Shown here: positions 1 to 9,959 of the stretch, piece by piece
Layout: each line of letters starts with the position of its first letter
Position numbering within the stretch: the first letter of the stretch is position 1
From: Isoetes taiwanensis
Lineage: Eukaryota; Streptophyta; Lycopodiopsida; Isoetales; Isoetaceae
Length of the DNA stretch: 64,000 nucleotides
NCBI GenBank assembly: GCA_021234155.1
Contig: JAJEKV010000020.1
Location: forward strand, 5,444,563 to 5,508,562
Reading direction: 5' to 3'
Position numbers and translations under genes: made by a program
Notes under the pieces: generated by a model
What the model was told of the DNA's origin: nothing
The model's database searches: none
Seen by the model: only the letters and a program-made list of their open reading frames with translations

Positions 1-607
1 CTCGAGGGTTATTTTGCATAATCAAGGAGGAGGTTAACCTCCTCTTCATAATCAAGGTTTTCAATCTTAGTCGTAATGTTTACAATTTAGCAGCATATGC
101 TTGTCGCATAAGTTTGATCGCCTTCATGGACATTGAAATATAATTTAATCCAATCCAATTCAATTCATTTTAATTCCTTTGCTTCTTAGGTAACAAAAAC
201 AATGGTCAATTAAACATTTAGAGCATTTATTTTTTCTACTCATGAAAGCCCCAATGCACTAAATGCACATGGGTCTTAACTTGATGTTTGGTTGACATGA
301 CAAATCCATGAAGATTGTTTATGAAATGTATATGCATGCCATAGACAAATTGGTCTTATAAAGGACACTAAGATGCTATTCTCTTCCTTCTCCTACACAC
401 TATCGTGTTGGGAGTGGCTATGATTCTATCAATGATAATCCCCATGGTAGAACTTCAGTATGGAATGTCCTCGGTTTGTCTATTAGTCGTGGGGGATTAT
501 GTCTTCTATCTAGTGGTAGGATAAGCTAAGTAGTCTAAATCCCACTTTGGCACCAAGACCACAAGCTTATTTGCTTGCTTCATTGTCCAAGAAAAAGCTT
601 GTAACTA
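1..607. other. AT-rich sequence, no gene seen
   Basis: No open frame with recognisable protein similarity and no clear repeat structure is visible here. It may be the eroded upstream part of the retroelement scrap that follows. Confidence 0.5.
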
Positions 608-895
608 TTGCATCGCATAGGGCCGCACAAGCTACAGATTGAGACATGTAGATGTAAACAACCTCAATTGCCGCGAGAAACAAGATTATATGCATGTTGC
701 CAGTTACAGGTTGTTGAAGATGAAAGCCATACTCTTCTAAGATGTCTTGCTTTTGACATGTTCAGGAATCGTTATTTGACCTTAACATTCCATTCCACGC
801 TTCCACAACTTCTCAAAGCACCATCTGTGCATGACTTGGCATTATACATACTTGAGGTTCTGGATGAGCGTCTTCAATTACTGAGCCCTCAATAG
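608..895 (+). pseudogene. Retroelement C-terminal scrap (zf-RVT-like)
   Basis: A 95-residue open frame holds a Cys-Cys...VEDESHTLLRC block followed by F-x-x-x-R-x-R-Y. This resembles the Cys/His segment found after the reverse transcriptase in many non-LTR retroelements, usually a C-x-x-C, a VEDE-x-H-x-L-x-C stretch and a following Y-x-x-x-R pattern. No reverse transcriptase is visible upstream, so this is read as a stranded C-terminal fragment. A short host protein carrying a captured domain is possible. The family call rests on motif resemblance only. Confidence 0.4.
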
Positions 896-1008
896 TCATC
901 ATAATCTCTTATTTTTCGTCTGATTATCTAGTATAATCATTACTGCAAAGGGTTTTCCCCCCCCCTGTTTATTTGTCTATCGATGTATCTATTTAATTTG
1001 TCTTCAAC

Positions 1009-1033
1009 ATCCATCCATCTATCCATCCATCCA
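1009..1033. repeat. (ATCC)n microsatellite
   Basis: About six near-perfect CATC units in a row, about 200 bp upstream of the CLPP5 start codon. Confidence 0.85.
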
Positions 1034-1228
1034 ATTTGTCTTAGCACACACGTTATACACATATTGCTTACCTACGCGGAGCTAGCACCATCCCAGCATT
1101 AAACATCAGCATAAGTTGTAAAAATATTCTATGGTTGAGCAATTAAAAAATTGTACAAAAAACAGACGGGACAAATAATAAGGTTTAAGAAACCTTGCTA
1201 AAGCAAGCAAGCAAACCTAGCCATAGCC

Positions 1229-3813
1229 ATGGCTGCATCCGCGATGGCAGTCGTAATGCCAACGTCCTCCACCCTCTCCTCTAACAAGCTTAGTAGCTCC
1301 AGGAACACATGTAGATTTCTTCCTCGTCTTTCCACTGTTGTACCCAGGTAATCCTTTCTCCACTGCATTAGTTCGTCTGAGTACGCTTTCCCTTATCGTA
1401 CGTTTTCGATGCAATTCAGAAAGCAAGTATTCAGTATTGGGATTAAAGCAGCATATAACACTGCTCTTCAGTCAGAAGGTTTTTGGTCTCCCGTATCAAC
1501 AGTGGATAGGAATGTCTGGTCGATAAGGTACGCTTTCTGTGCATAAATTCGTCTTGAGATATATCAGTAAAACATTTTGGTATATACAGGAAGGACCTTG
1601 AAGTCCCTGTATCTGGATTATGTGGGCCTTATGCACAACAAGGTCAGGGTCCTCCACCAATGCTACAAGAACGTTTCCAAAGTGTCATAAGTCAGCTCTT
1701 TCAACATGTAAGCTTTTCTTTGCCCTTGCAAGCTTGTCTAGAGCAAGGTTAAGTTCTGGATAGGAAATGCCGCTGAAATGCTCTATCTAATTTTTACATG
1801 TTATGTTGTTTAAATGATCTTATTTGCCCTGCCCTGCTAAGATGTTAAATGCCATCTTTGAAAACTACAACCAACGATGTGTGGTTCTTGTGCCTTGTTT
1901 TCAGCGCATAATTCGGTGTGGTGGTGCAGTAGATGATGACATGGCAAATCTAATTGTTGCACAACTTCTTTTTCTTGATGCAGCTGATCCAACCAAGGTT
2001 AGTTTTGTAGAAGACTTTGTGTTATTGCAACTTTTTGGCTACCATTCAGCAACGTTTTGGATTTGTGTAGGATATTGTAATGTATGTCAATTCTCCTGGA
2101 GGTTCAGTGACAGCAGGTAGGTAATGAGTTTGTTCATATTCTGACATTGTTATGCACCCAGTATTGGAGTGCTTTATCCTTAACAAGTTCCCTTCTTTAG
2201 GAATGGCTGTCTTTGATACAATGCGACATATACGGCCTGACGTCAGCACGGTCTGTGTTGGCCTTGCTGCAAGGTAAATAAGATATTTACCCTCTTTCTG
2301 CGCCTCAAGTTTGGGAGAGCAAAGGGTGAGCTATTCAAAGTGTCAACTTAAGAAAAAGATTCCTTTGGAGACTAAGGGTTGTATTGCATGTCTCATAGGT
2401 TTTATATTGTCTTAAAGGGAATTAAATGCCTGAAATGGATCATGAAGAAAGTTTAGTATTAGAGCTTGGATTGCTTCTGATTCTGTCCTGAGTCACCTTC
2501 TAGAGTCATGGAGTAGAAGAGTGTGCAGCATATCCTGTTTGGATGGTTAATCATCAAGACAATCCTTAAGGTTGGGGTTCCAATGAATTGAAATTACCAG
2601 TCTTGTCATGATTGGACATGTTATGAGGTTTCCACATGTCCAGCATGCTTTGACAGAGCAGCCTTTGTATTATATGATCTGGAGTGTGCTAGCAGGGGGA
2701 AATCTTTGTTCAAAACCATTGGGGCATCATGGTTACGATATTCATTCCACATCTTTTGCAACAAGTGGCATTTTCCAAATTTACAGCTTCCAAATCCTGA
2801 TTTTGTCATTTGTCCTACGTTTTTTAGCCATTTGGATAATTTTGGACATTACACAGGTGTTTCTTGTCTGCAGTTACTCTTATACCTCAGTTACCGTTCA
2901 GGAATGCAAGTTTGAACTAATAGATGCCATCATACTTCAAAGTGCTGCCATTCTGAGACCCTCTTAGATCTATCCTCTGCTCCTTTCAAGTTTTGGCTGA
3001 CAAAATGTTAAAATAGTAATTATTGACATACGTTTGCTATTTGTTGACTTCATTGTCATCCATGCTTTGACCTTGGGAAATGTTTATACAGTATGGGTGC
3101 CTTCCTATTGAGTGCGGGTACAAAAGGTAAGTTTTTAATGGCTGGTTTTTAATAATAAGTCGATCCATAGCTTCCTGTCATGTGATGGAGATCTTTTTTA
3201 TTAACAGGAAAGCGTTACAGCTTACCAAACTCGAGAATTATGATTCATCAACCCCTTGGTGGTGCACAAGGCCAACAAACAGATATCGAAATACAGGCAA
3301 CTAACATCCCATTTTAACCTTATGCTTGCCATGTCTTTTTGAGAAGTTATCTGAATTAGGGTTAAGATGATTCTTGTCTTCAGAGATTTAGGGGAATCCT
3401 ATTGCACTATTATAAATAGCAGTGTCTAGTTCTGCGTGACACATTCTGAACTAGTTTATGAGTGTGTGTATGTGATGGAGAGTCTGACTTATCACTACTA
3501 GTTTGGTATGCATGGACCATGGTATAGTGATGTTCATCTGCATGGTTTAGATTTAGTCTAGGTTGCTTTTTTGTTGAAGGTTCCCTATTAACAAAGTTCA
3601 CATTTATGGAAGCAGGCGAATGAAATTCTACATCACAAAGCAAACTTGAATGGGTACCTGGCTTATCATACAGGTCAGCCACTAGAGAGAATACTGCAAG
3701 ATACAGACCGCGATTTCTTTATGAGTGCAAAGGAGGCAAAGGAGTATGGGCTTATTGATGCAGTTATTTCTAATCCTCTGAAAGCACTGCAGCCTGTTCC
3801 AGCAGCTGCCTGA
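1229..3813 (+). CDS. CLPP5: Plastid Clp protease proteolytic subunit, CLPP5 type (9 exons)
   Basis: Serine peptidase subunit of the stromal ClpPR core, which degrades unfolded plastid proteins fed by ClpC-type chaperones. Exons: 1229-1347, 1420-1527, 1590-1707, 1905-1997, 2071-2116, 2201-2273, 3092-3126, 3208-3296 and 3616-3813. All phases join to give 292 residues, close to the usual length for the family. Residues 1-40 are rich in Ser, Thr and Arg and poor in acidic residues, as in a plastid transit peptide. The catalytic triad is Ser186 (in GLAASMGAF), His211 (in MIHQPLGG) and Asp260 (in TDRDFF), so this is an active ClpP and not a ClpR. The blocks [15 protein letters not shown] and [14 protein letters not shown] match CLPP5 better than CLPP3, 4 or 6. 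The start is the first ATG, and a second ATG six codons in is possible. Intron 8 appears to use a GC donor. Confidence 0.93.
3297..3615 (+). other. Probable GC-AG intron (CLPP5 intron 8)
   Basis: Exon 8 must end at ...ATA CAG for the conserved IQANE stretch to continue into exon 9 at GCG AAT. The intron then starts GCAACT and ends GCAG. No GT lies at the phase-compatible boundary, so a GC-AG intron is the simplest reading. The other seven introns are GT-AG. Confidence 0.75.
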
Positions 3814-6022
3814 TTTTGTTAAATTGGACAATCTTTTAGAACTTCAATTGCATATATATTCATCCCCAGGGTAGAAGGAAGATAATTATTCCAGGTTCCT
3901 TATTCTAGACAGAGAAACGGAGGGAAGTGAAGACAGGCTAGGGAGACAACACTGTATGTAAAGTAAATGCATACAAAATTGTCCATTGTTGTAGTGGGAG
4001 GATTATATGCCCTGTTTATATAATGAAGGTAATTTAGAAGCCTTGAATTTGTTTGTAATTTGGCATTCTTCAGACGATTTGTTTTTGTGTAGCAAGATAA
4101 CCGACCATTTTCTGTGTCAGCAAGGGGCCCTTTCTATTTGTACATGCTGATTTTACAACAGAATATTGTTCCATTTGCCAGTCCTTTTTTGCCAGTCTTT
4201 TGATTAGCAATAGTTGGGAAATATGGAATATTATCTTTCTTAAAGAGCCGCTAAAATTTTTGAGTGCTAATCAAAGGGAAAAGATACTTGATCATTAAAT
4301 TGATTAAAATCATTAGTTCTGCAAAAAGTCAACAAGTTTGTCCAAAGCACAGCTTATATGAAGAAGATTTGCAAGCCTAAATCCATGGGCGCATGCGCAC
4401 ATGACAAGTAAAAAATGCCCTCTTTTTGGGTTGTGTGCAGAGCAAGCCATAGGGATGGATAGGGCAAAAATGGGATATGCCCCGCATATCGAATTTAAAG
4501 GTGGAGATAAGATGATTTGAGGGCTGCGATTGACTCTGGGTGAGTGAGCTATGTCAACGCCTTAAAAAATTGCTCATAAGTGTGAGTTCAGTTGGAGGCC
4601 ATGCAGAACAGATTTTAGGGGATTAAGCCTCCACACAATGCAGATTTCTTCCCGATTACTATTTTTGTTCATCATTCTATTTCTATTTTGTTGCCAAGAT
4701 TACTTCCGAATTTGTTCCAGAGTTTCTATTCTTCCTCAGACTTCTTCCTATTCTTAGCATTTTGTCTTTCAGATTTTTTCTTAGGGCAACCCTTTGTGCG
4801 ACAATACCTTATTTATTTTCGTCTTCAAACCATTGGCCAAACAATTACAGAAGTAACAAATGCTGGAACTTAAACAATTTATTGCATCCGAAGGTTTCAT
4901 AAGGAAATTGGGAAACTAACAACAAGTAGAACCGCCAATGTCGTGCAAAATATAGAATGACTGATGTGAAGTAACTTGGTTGATTTGAAGCAAACAACTT
5001 ACTGGATTCACAAACATTGGATACGACTGAAGGGTAGCTCGCTCATGGCATTTCCCTATCTAAATTCGGAGCTAACTTAATATTAAAGTGGTATGCCCTT
5101 ATATGAACAAAAGCAGTTGCTTTGTCTTTCTAATGGCTAATAGGCTTGTAGCACACATATTTGACTTGTTATTATACATTTTTACCAGGATATTGAACAT
5201 CCAAATCTTTCATTTAAAACGAGCATTGAGATACTATCTCAAGCTACTAATTTTCGTAGCGTTTTTCACATGAATATAAGGATGGCTTGAAACATCCCAT
5301 CCCAAGAAGCTTTGACATCACTCCTTTTTACTCGTAACAAGTGCGTATGCAAGATATGGCAACCTGATATCTTCCATATTCACCATCCCTAGAATTTCCA
5401 TAGAGTTGAACTGAATTTTATTATCCAATGTAAACCAAGAGGTCTATGGGACTCAAACAAAGAAAGTAAAAACACCGCAAGCTTATTACTGTCCAGGATT
5501 TAAAAAACTCTAGCCTCGAAGTAATTCCAAGGGATAAATCTTAGCAATATTAAGCCCGCTGTTAAACTGTACAACTATACATGTCAGTGCAACAATGGAC
5601 ACAATTGAGCTCACATCTCTAGAAGCTCCTGGATATACGATGCTTGTGCCATTATTAAAGGTGTCTGTGTTACGAACCAAAGGTTAGCCAGTAAAACAAA
5701 AACCAAATATCTAGTAATCCAACGCCAAAACTTAGAAGATTTTTATTGACGACACAGTTCTTCAAAAAAAAAAAAAAACTTAGAAGATTTTCTTTTCAAG
5801 GCTTTATCCCATATCCCATAGACCATAAACCCTCCCATTGAGCAAGATTTTGAAAAATGATATACCATATCAATATGCAATCTCACATCTAGTGCAAATG
5901 CTTGGCAATTCTGAAGTGTGTTACTTTTCAATTGCTCCCATTTGGTATCATCAGCAGATTCTGTTTTCTCGCTCTTCTCGTGCATATCCACCCTCTCAAT
6001 TCTGAGATGGTGTGCATGGTTA
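3814..6022. other. Intergenic, no gene seen
   Basis: CLPP5 3' flank, then AT-rich sequence with only short open frames of no recognisable similarity. Near 5730-5795 a short direct repeat (AAAACTTAGAAGATTTT) brackets an A-run. Confidence 0.6.
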
Positions 6023-6256
6023 TTTTTTTTTTTTTTTTTTCAAAAGTTTGTTTGGGTGTGTTATGGCAGATCTTGTGTTTTTTTGCTGGGAAGCAAAAAA
6101 AAAATCAAAAAACACGATGTGTAGCATATGAACCATTAGTAAGACTGTTCATATAATGGTGTACACATCGTGCTTTTTGATTTTTTTCCTAACAGAAAAC
6201 ACAAGAACTGCCATAACACACCCAAACAAACTTTTGAAAAAAAAAAAAAAAAAAAA
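6023..6256. repeat. Foldback (inverted-repeat) element, MITE-like
   Basis: A T-run followed by CAAAAGTTTGTTTGGGTGTG at 6023-6060 is mirrored by its reverse complement ending in an A-run at 6256. The arms, about 100 bp each, stay similar through ATGGCAG...CTTGTGTTTT and CACGATGTGTA, and meet in a short loop near 6127-6150. A transcript would fold into one long hairpin. No coding capacity. It fits a non-autonomous foldback element. Confidence 0.8.
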
Positions 6257-6281
6257 GATAAAAATTTAATGTAAAAATTTT

Positions 6282-6352
6282 TTTTGGTGTGTATAAAAAT
6301 TTTTTTTGGTGTGTTTATTTTTTTTTTGGTGTGTTTTTTTGGTGTGTTTTTC
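6282..6352. repeat. T-rich GGTGTGT minisatellite
   Basis: Five GGTGTGT blocks separated by T-runs of varying length, directly after the foldback element. Confidence 0.7.
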
Positions 6353-6569
6353 TGTTTTTTTTTAATTAAATAATTTGATATAAGAAAATCATAAAACATA
6401 AAGCATAAGAGACAACTTAAAATGCAATTTGCTCATGCACAAATGTATGTGCTTTAAATTATTTGGAGACATACAAAGCTGTCATATGGAAGCATACAAA
6501 ACATCTTTTATTTAGTTGGCCACTCTCTGAATAGCAAAACACCAAGAGCACAATGTTCTAGACACAACT

Positions 6570-6955
6570 CTATGCACCCATGGTCTGTGGGTGCTCTCGA
6601 GCGAGCATAGTCAATCCTTTAAGGTTTCGTACTAAAAGAGCACGAACACGGTTCATCTCAGCCCTGAACACACGTCGCTCACGTGTGGAGACTTTCACGC
6701 GTTCATCGTCCATAGCAGTGAAGCATTCCTCAAGAATATCATAAACATTTTTTAATGAAACTTGCAGCTCTAAGATGTTCCTTCCTGCATGCTTCGCCAT
6801 CTCCAATGCATCAAAAAATGGGCCATTCTCAACGTCTAAAACATTCTCTAATGCATTATCAATTTCCTTTTGCTCATCAATCGAGCCATCAGAATCAACA
6901 TCTATGAAGGGGGTAAAGAGTGATTTACTAAGTTCATCAATGTCCTTGTTTGCAC
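6570..6955 (-). CDS. Exon-like frame downstream of HUH gene 1, unknown function
   Basis: A minus-strand frame of about 128 codons opens after a plausible acceptor (TGTGTGTAG then GTGCAAAC at 6955) and ends in TGA at 6570. It encodes an acidic N-terminal half (ELSKSLFTPFIDVDSDGS) and a helical half rich in Leu, Arg and Glu that could form an antiparallel coiled coil. It follows the HUH gene on the same strand and may be its last exon or a second gene of the same element. The second HUH copy at 49-50 kb has no obvious counterpart. Function unknown. Confidence 0.4.
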
Positions 6956-7043
6956 CTACACACATGAACAAGTAATTCGTCAATAATATGATAAAATAAT
7001 AAAAATAGAGAAAATACTACATATTCAAAAAAACGTACTATGC

Positions 7044-8438
7044 CTAAGAAATAGATAAAGAATGATCTTTAAAATTTAAGGGGATGTAATCTTGGAAGGG
7101 AGTGAAATCGGGATCCTCAGGTGGAAAGAAGGCTGGGGTCTCTTGTTCATACTCAGTGTCCTCCACGTGCAAGGTTCCTGGAATCTCTGTGTCATAACCA
7201 TCATCAAGAGAATCACTGCTGCTTTCAGGACTAGAGAGGGGAGTGCATGAGCCATCAAGCTCATCTAATTTTCTGGCATCGTTCTCATCATCCCAAACCC
7301 TTCGCCTTCTTTTCCCCCACTGCAGAGATGGGAACAACGTCACTAGGTAGACCATAGATAACGCAGCCGTACATCTTTGATGGAGGCCCCGAGTGGGTGT
7401 GAGGGTCAAGCGCCATGCCGCTTCAACTTCGCTCTTGGCTAATGTGTGCGGGATTGGATGGGAGCACCCAAGCACTAGATAGAATAAACTTTTCGGTTCT
7501 TAACATCCGTGCTATGGTGTAGCACAAACTAGGGGTTCTTTGCTTTCTTCCATGGTACAATATGAAATGCTTACTTATTTGCATCAAGTTTCGATTGTCT
7601 AGCGTGACACAATCCTTGATTTCACCCGCTCCATATAAGGCATACTTATTCTTGCCTTTCTCCATTTCCTCCAGACTAACCCCTTTGGCATAGTACTTAA
7701 AATGCATTTTGCCCATATCCTTAAGGCAATATCCAAGCATGCCGTCGAAACAATGCAAGCGTGTGTCCTTTAGGGCCTTGCACATGATTACTCCGCCAGG
7801 GGGTTTATGCTCAACCCAATCCAGAGCATGCTTGAGGCGGGAGTTGACTGAATTAGGGGTTGTCATCTCCATCCTGAAAACACACTGCAGATGCAAATGG
7901 TCCAACTCCGATCCCCGCTCCTGTGAAACCATTCCTGCTATGCAATCAGTGTCAAGAAACCTGCACACCTTCAAGTATATTTCCTCCCGGATGTCCCCGC
8001 CGCAATGCTTACGGTGGCGCTTTAAGTCAAGGACACTAGAAGCCCGTGAACTAGGCTTCTTCCCTTTGCTTTGTTGGCTTTGGCCTTCGTGACGCTTCTC
8101 CTCAAGAAGCCTTTTCTTTCGATCCCCTCGAGCTTACGCTTCTTCTCCTCCTTCTCCTTAGCGTTGCTTTTTCTTTTCGTTCTTCTTCTGAGAACCCTAG
8201 CAAACTCATACGCTTCTCGCTCTCGCCAGATATCATGAAGAGTTATCTCCTTCTTTGGCCTGCCCCTCTTCCTCCCAATGATTAAAGGTTTCTCAGGGGC
8301 TAAAGGTGCATCAGGTTCTTCCTCTTCCTCAACAAAGCTGGATTTATGGAAATAAGGGGCTGCAAAAGAAGAAAAACTTGCATCCAACGCCCTAGCAAGC
8401 TTGGTGAGTCGCTTCTTCAAGTAATCTGCCTTCCTCAT
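7044..8438 (-). pseudogene. HUH-endonuclease (Rep-like) transposon protein, copy 1
   Basis: Minus-strand gene of roughly 450 residues. From the N terminus it has a Leu/Lys/Arg-rich segment, an AT-hook-like GRKRGRPKK near 8250-8280, a long basic helix, then an HUH nuclease domain. The two-histidine motif is DHLHLQ (H-L-H at 7891-7899) and the putative Tyr motif is YCLK (7720-7731), preceded by a conserved C-F-D-G-M-L-G block. The C terminus has an RRRRVWDDE basic patch, then an acidic tail. No superfamily-3 or Helitron-type helicase is visible, so it resembles small HUH transposon proteins such as Replitrons more than Helitrons or circular-virus Reps. That assignment is inference. Two single-base frameshifts break it, near 8100-8120 and near 7440-7475. 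It shares about half its residues with the gene at 49.2-50.1 kb. Confidence 0.7.
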
Positions 8439-8439
8439 C

Positions 8440-9289
8440 TAAGCAAACTCGTGCACATCAAAGCAGACTTTCGGGCTTTTGCCAAAAATTCATTGTGTCT
8501 AGAGGCTTCGTTGGAAAGGAACAGAAGTTTGGATTTGGATTTGGATTTCAATGTGAGAAATGGTGCTTGGAAAATAACAAAGGTTTGGATTTCGATTTGG
8601 ATTTCAGTATGAAGAACAGAACAAACCTGAAGGTGATGGCTGTGTCGGAGTTGCATGGGCCATGGTAGATGAGGTTCAAGTGGAGGATCTCTGATCAGAA
8701 TCGAAAAGAAACTCGATCTTCCGTGGACGTAAATGGGTGTTTTGTGAATAGGAAAGGGCGAAAATGGATTGTTCGAGCGGATCAAGCTTTAAAAATCTCA
8801 ACCAAAATTAACTTCTACCAAAAAGAAACCCCGACCCAAACTCGTGATCCATCGCTAAACTCGATCTTTTTGTGAAATTGGTCGCTTTGAATTGGCTTGG
8901 CGAAATTGGTTTGGGCAAACCCCGTGGCTACGGTTTAAAAGCCGATCGACGGTTTTGTGGCTACGGTTTTGATGGACGATGCAGCCACGGTTTTGATGGA
9001 TGATGGTCGCTGCATAATTAGAACCCCAAATTAGAACCCTAAATTTAAAACAATGGTTTAAAACAAAAAACATTTCCAATGGTTCCAAAAAAACCCCAAA
9101 CAACCATGCCAATGGTTAACCAAGGCATTTTTCAATTTTTCTTTTTCTTTCCCCCACCAAAAATCGAAATAATCATTTGGGAACCTTATGGGTATTTTAT
9201 ATGGTCATCACACGGATGCAAGGCAAAGTTTGAACTTGCAACTCACTAATTGCAAGTCACATATCCTTGCCAAGTGTGCTTTATATTTC
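8440..9289. other. Upstream flank of HUH gene 1, no gene seen
   Basis: Contains short GGATTTGGATTT runs at 8525-8610 and repeated GGTTTTGATGGA blocks at 8950-9005. These may belong to the end of the HUH element, but no terminus could be defined. Confidence 0.4.
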
Positions 9290-9645
9290 GTGTTATTCCC
9301 TTGCATCTTTCTCATATGTGCAACAACATCCAAAAGGTTCTAAAACATTCCAGAACCTACGTGCATGTGCGACATTTAGCGAGATCTCAGCCATTGGAGT
9401 GGAGAGATCTGGACCATTGGTTTAGATATATACATAGAAGAGCCTCATTCTCGTCAAACCATTCTAGTTCAACACCAGTGTTGAGCTTTTCAGACATCTG
9501 TCTTGTATTCTTGCTTGCTTTTGGGCCATTGCATTCTTGATATTTATTGTATATTAGATGCTTTGTCGATCTGCACATATTTCTTGCATATTTCTTGGGC
9601 ATTTTCCATGTATTTTTATTGTTTTCACATAGGTTCATGATAGTT
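9290..9645 (+). repeat. LTR-like promoter repeat with HSE-like motif, copy A
   Basis: Diverged copy of the repeat at 60340-60656, where it lies on the minus strand. Shared order: HSE-like block (9338-9355), TGGAGTGG..GATCT block, TATA-like AGATATATAC near 9424, a CCATTCT(A/C)GTTCAACxCCAGT leader, GGGCCATT, and TATTTCTTG / TTCCATGTATTTT up to GTTCATGA near 9640. It sits just upstream of the Ty3 gag-pol remnant on the same strand, so it is probably that element's 5' LTR. No TG...CA ends were identified. Confidence 0.55.
9338..9355 (+). promoter_or_regulatory. Degenerate heat-shock element
   Basis: TTC-TA-AAA-CA-TTC-CA-GAA: three of the four modules of an alternating TTC/GAA element are intact. 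It lies about 70 bp upstream of the TATA-like sequence. Confidence 0.5.
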
Positions 9646-9959
9646 TGAATTGGAATCCCTTACTGATTCTTGTCAGCCCAGAGCCTAAGTATTCCTCTAT
9701 CTATATTTGGAGTTTTTTGTCATCCTTACTGCAGCAGGTCCAATAGCTTGTTCAAGTATGTGAGCAGTTGCAATCAGAAAATAAAAAGCTTAGAGAATAT
9801 GTTGCCTTGCATAAATCTACTTCTAGCTCTAGATCGAGGCCATCAAAGCCTAAAATTAACTTGTATGGGAGAAGTTTGACGATACTCAGTCCAAGTTTCG
9901 TGGTTTTTGAATTCAGATTCTGCTTGTAATTCAGCTCCATCCTCATCAATACCCATTGC

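Noticed and set aside
7044-8438. Integrated geminivirus or other circular-virus Rep
   Set aside because: HUH-type motifs are present, but no helicase domain, and the AT-hook, basic N terminus and second diverged copy fit a transposon family better.
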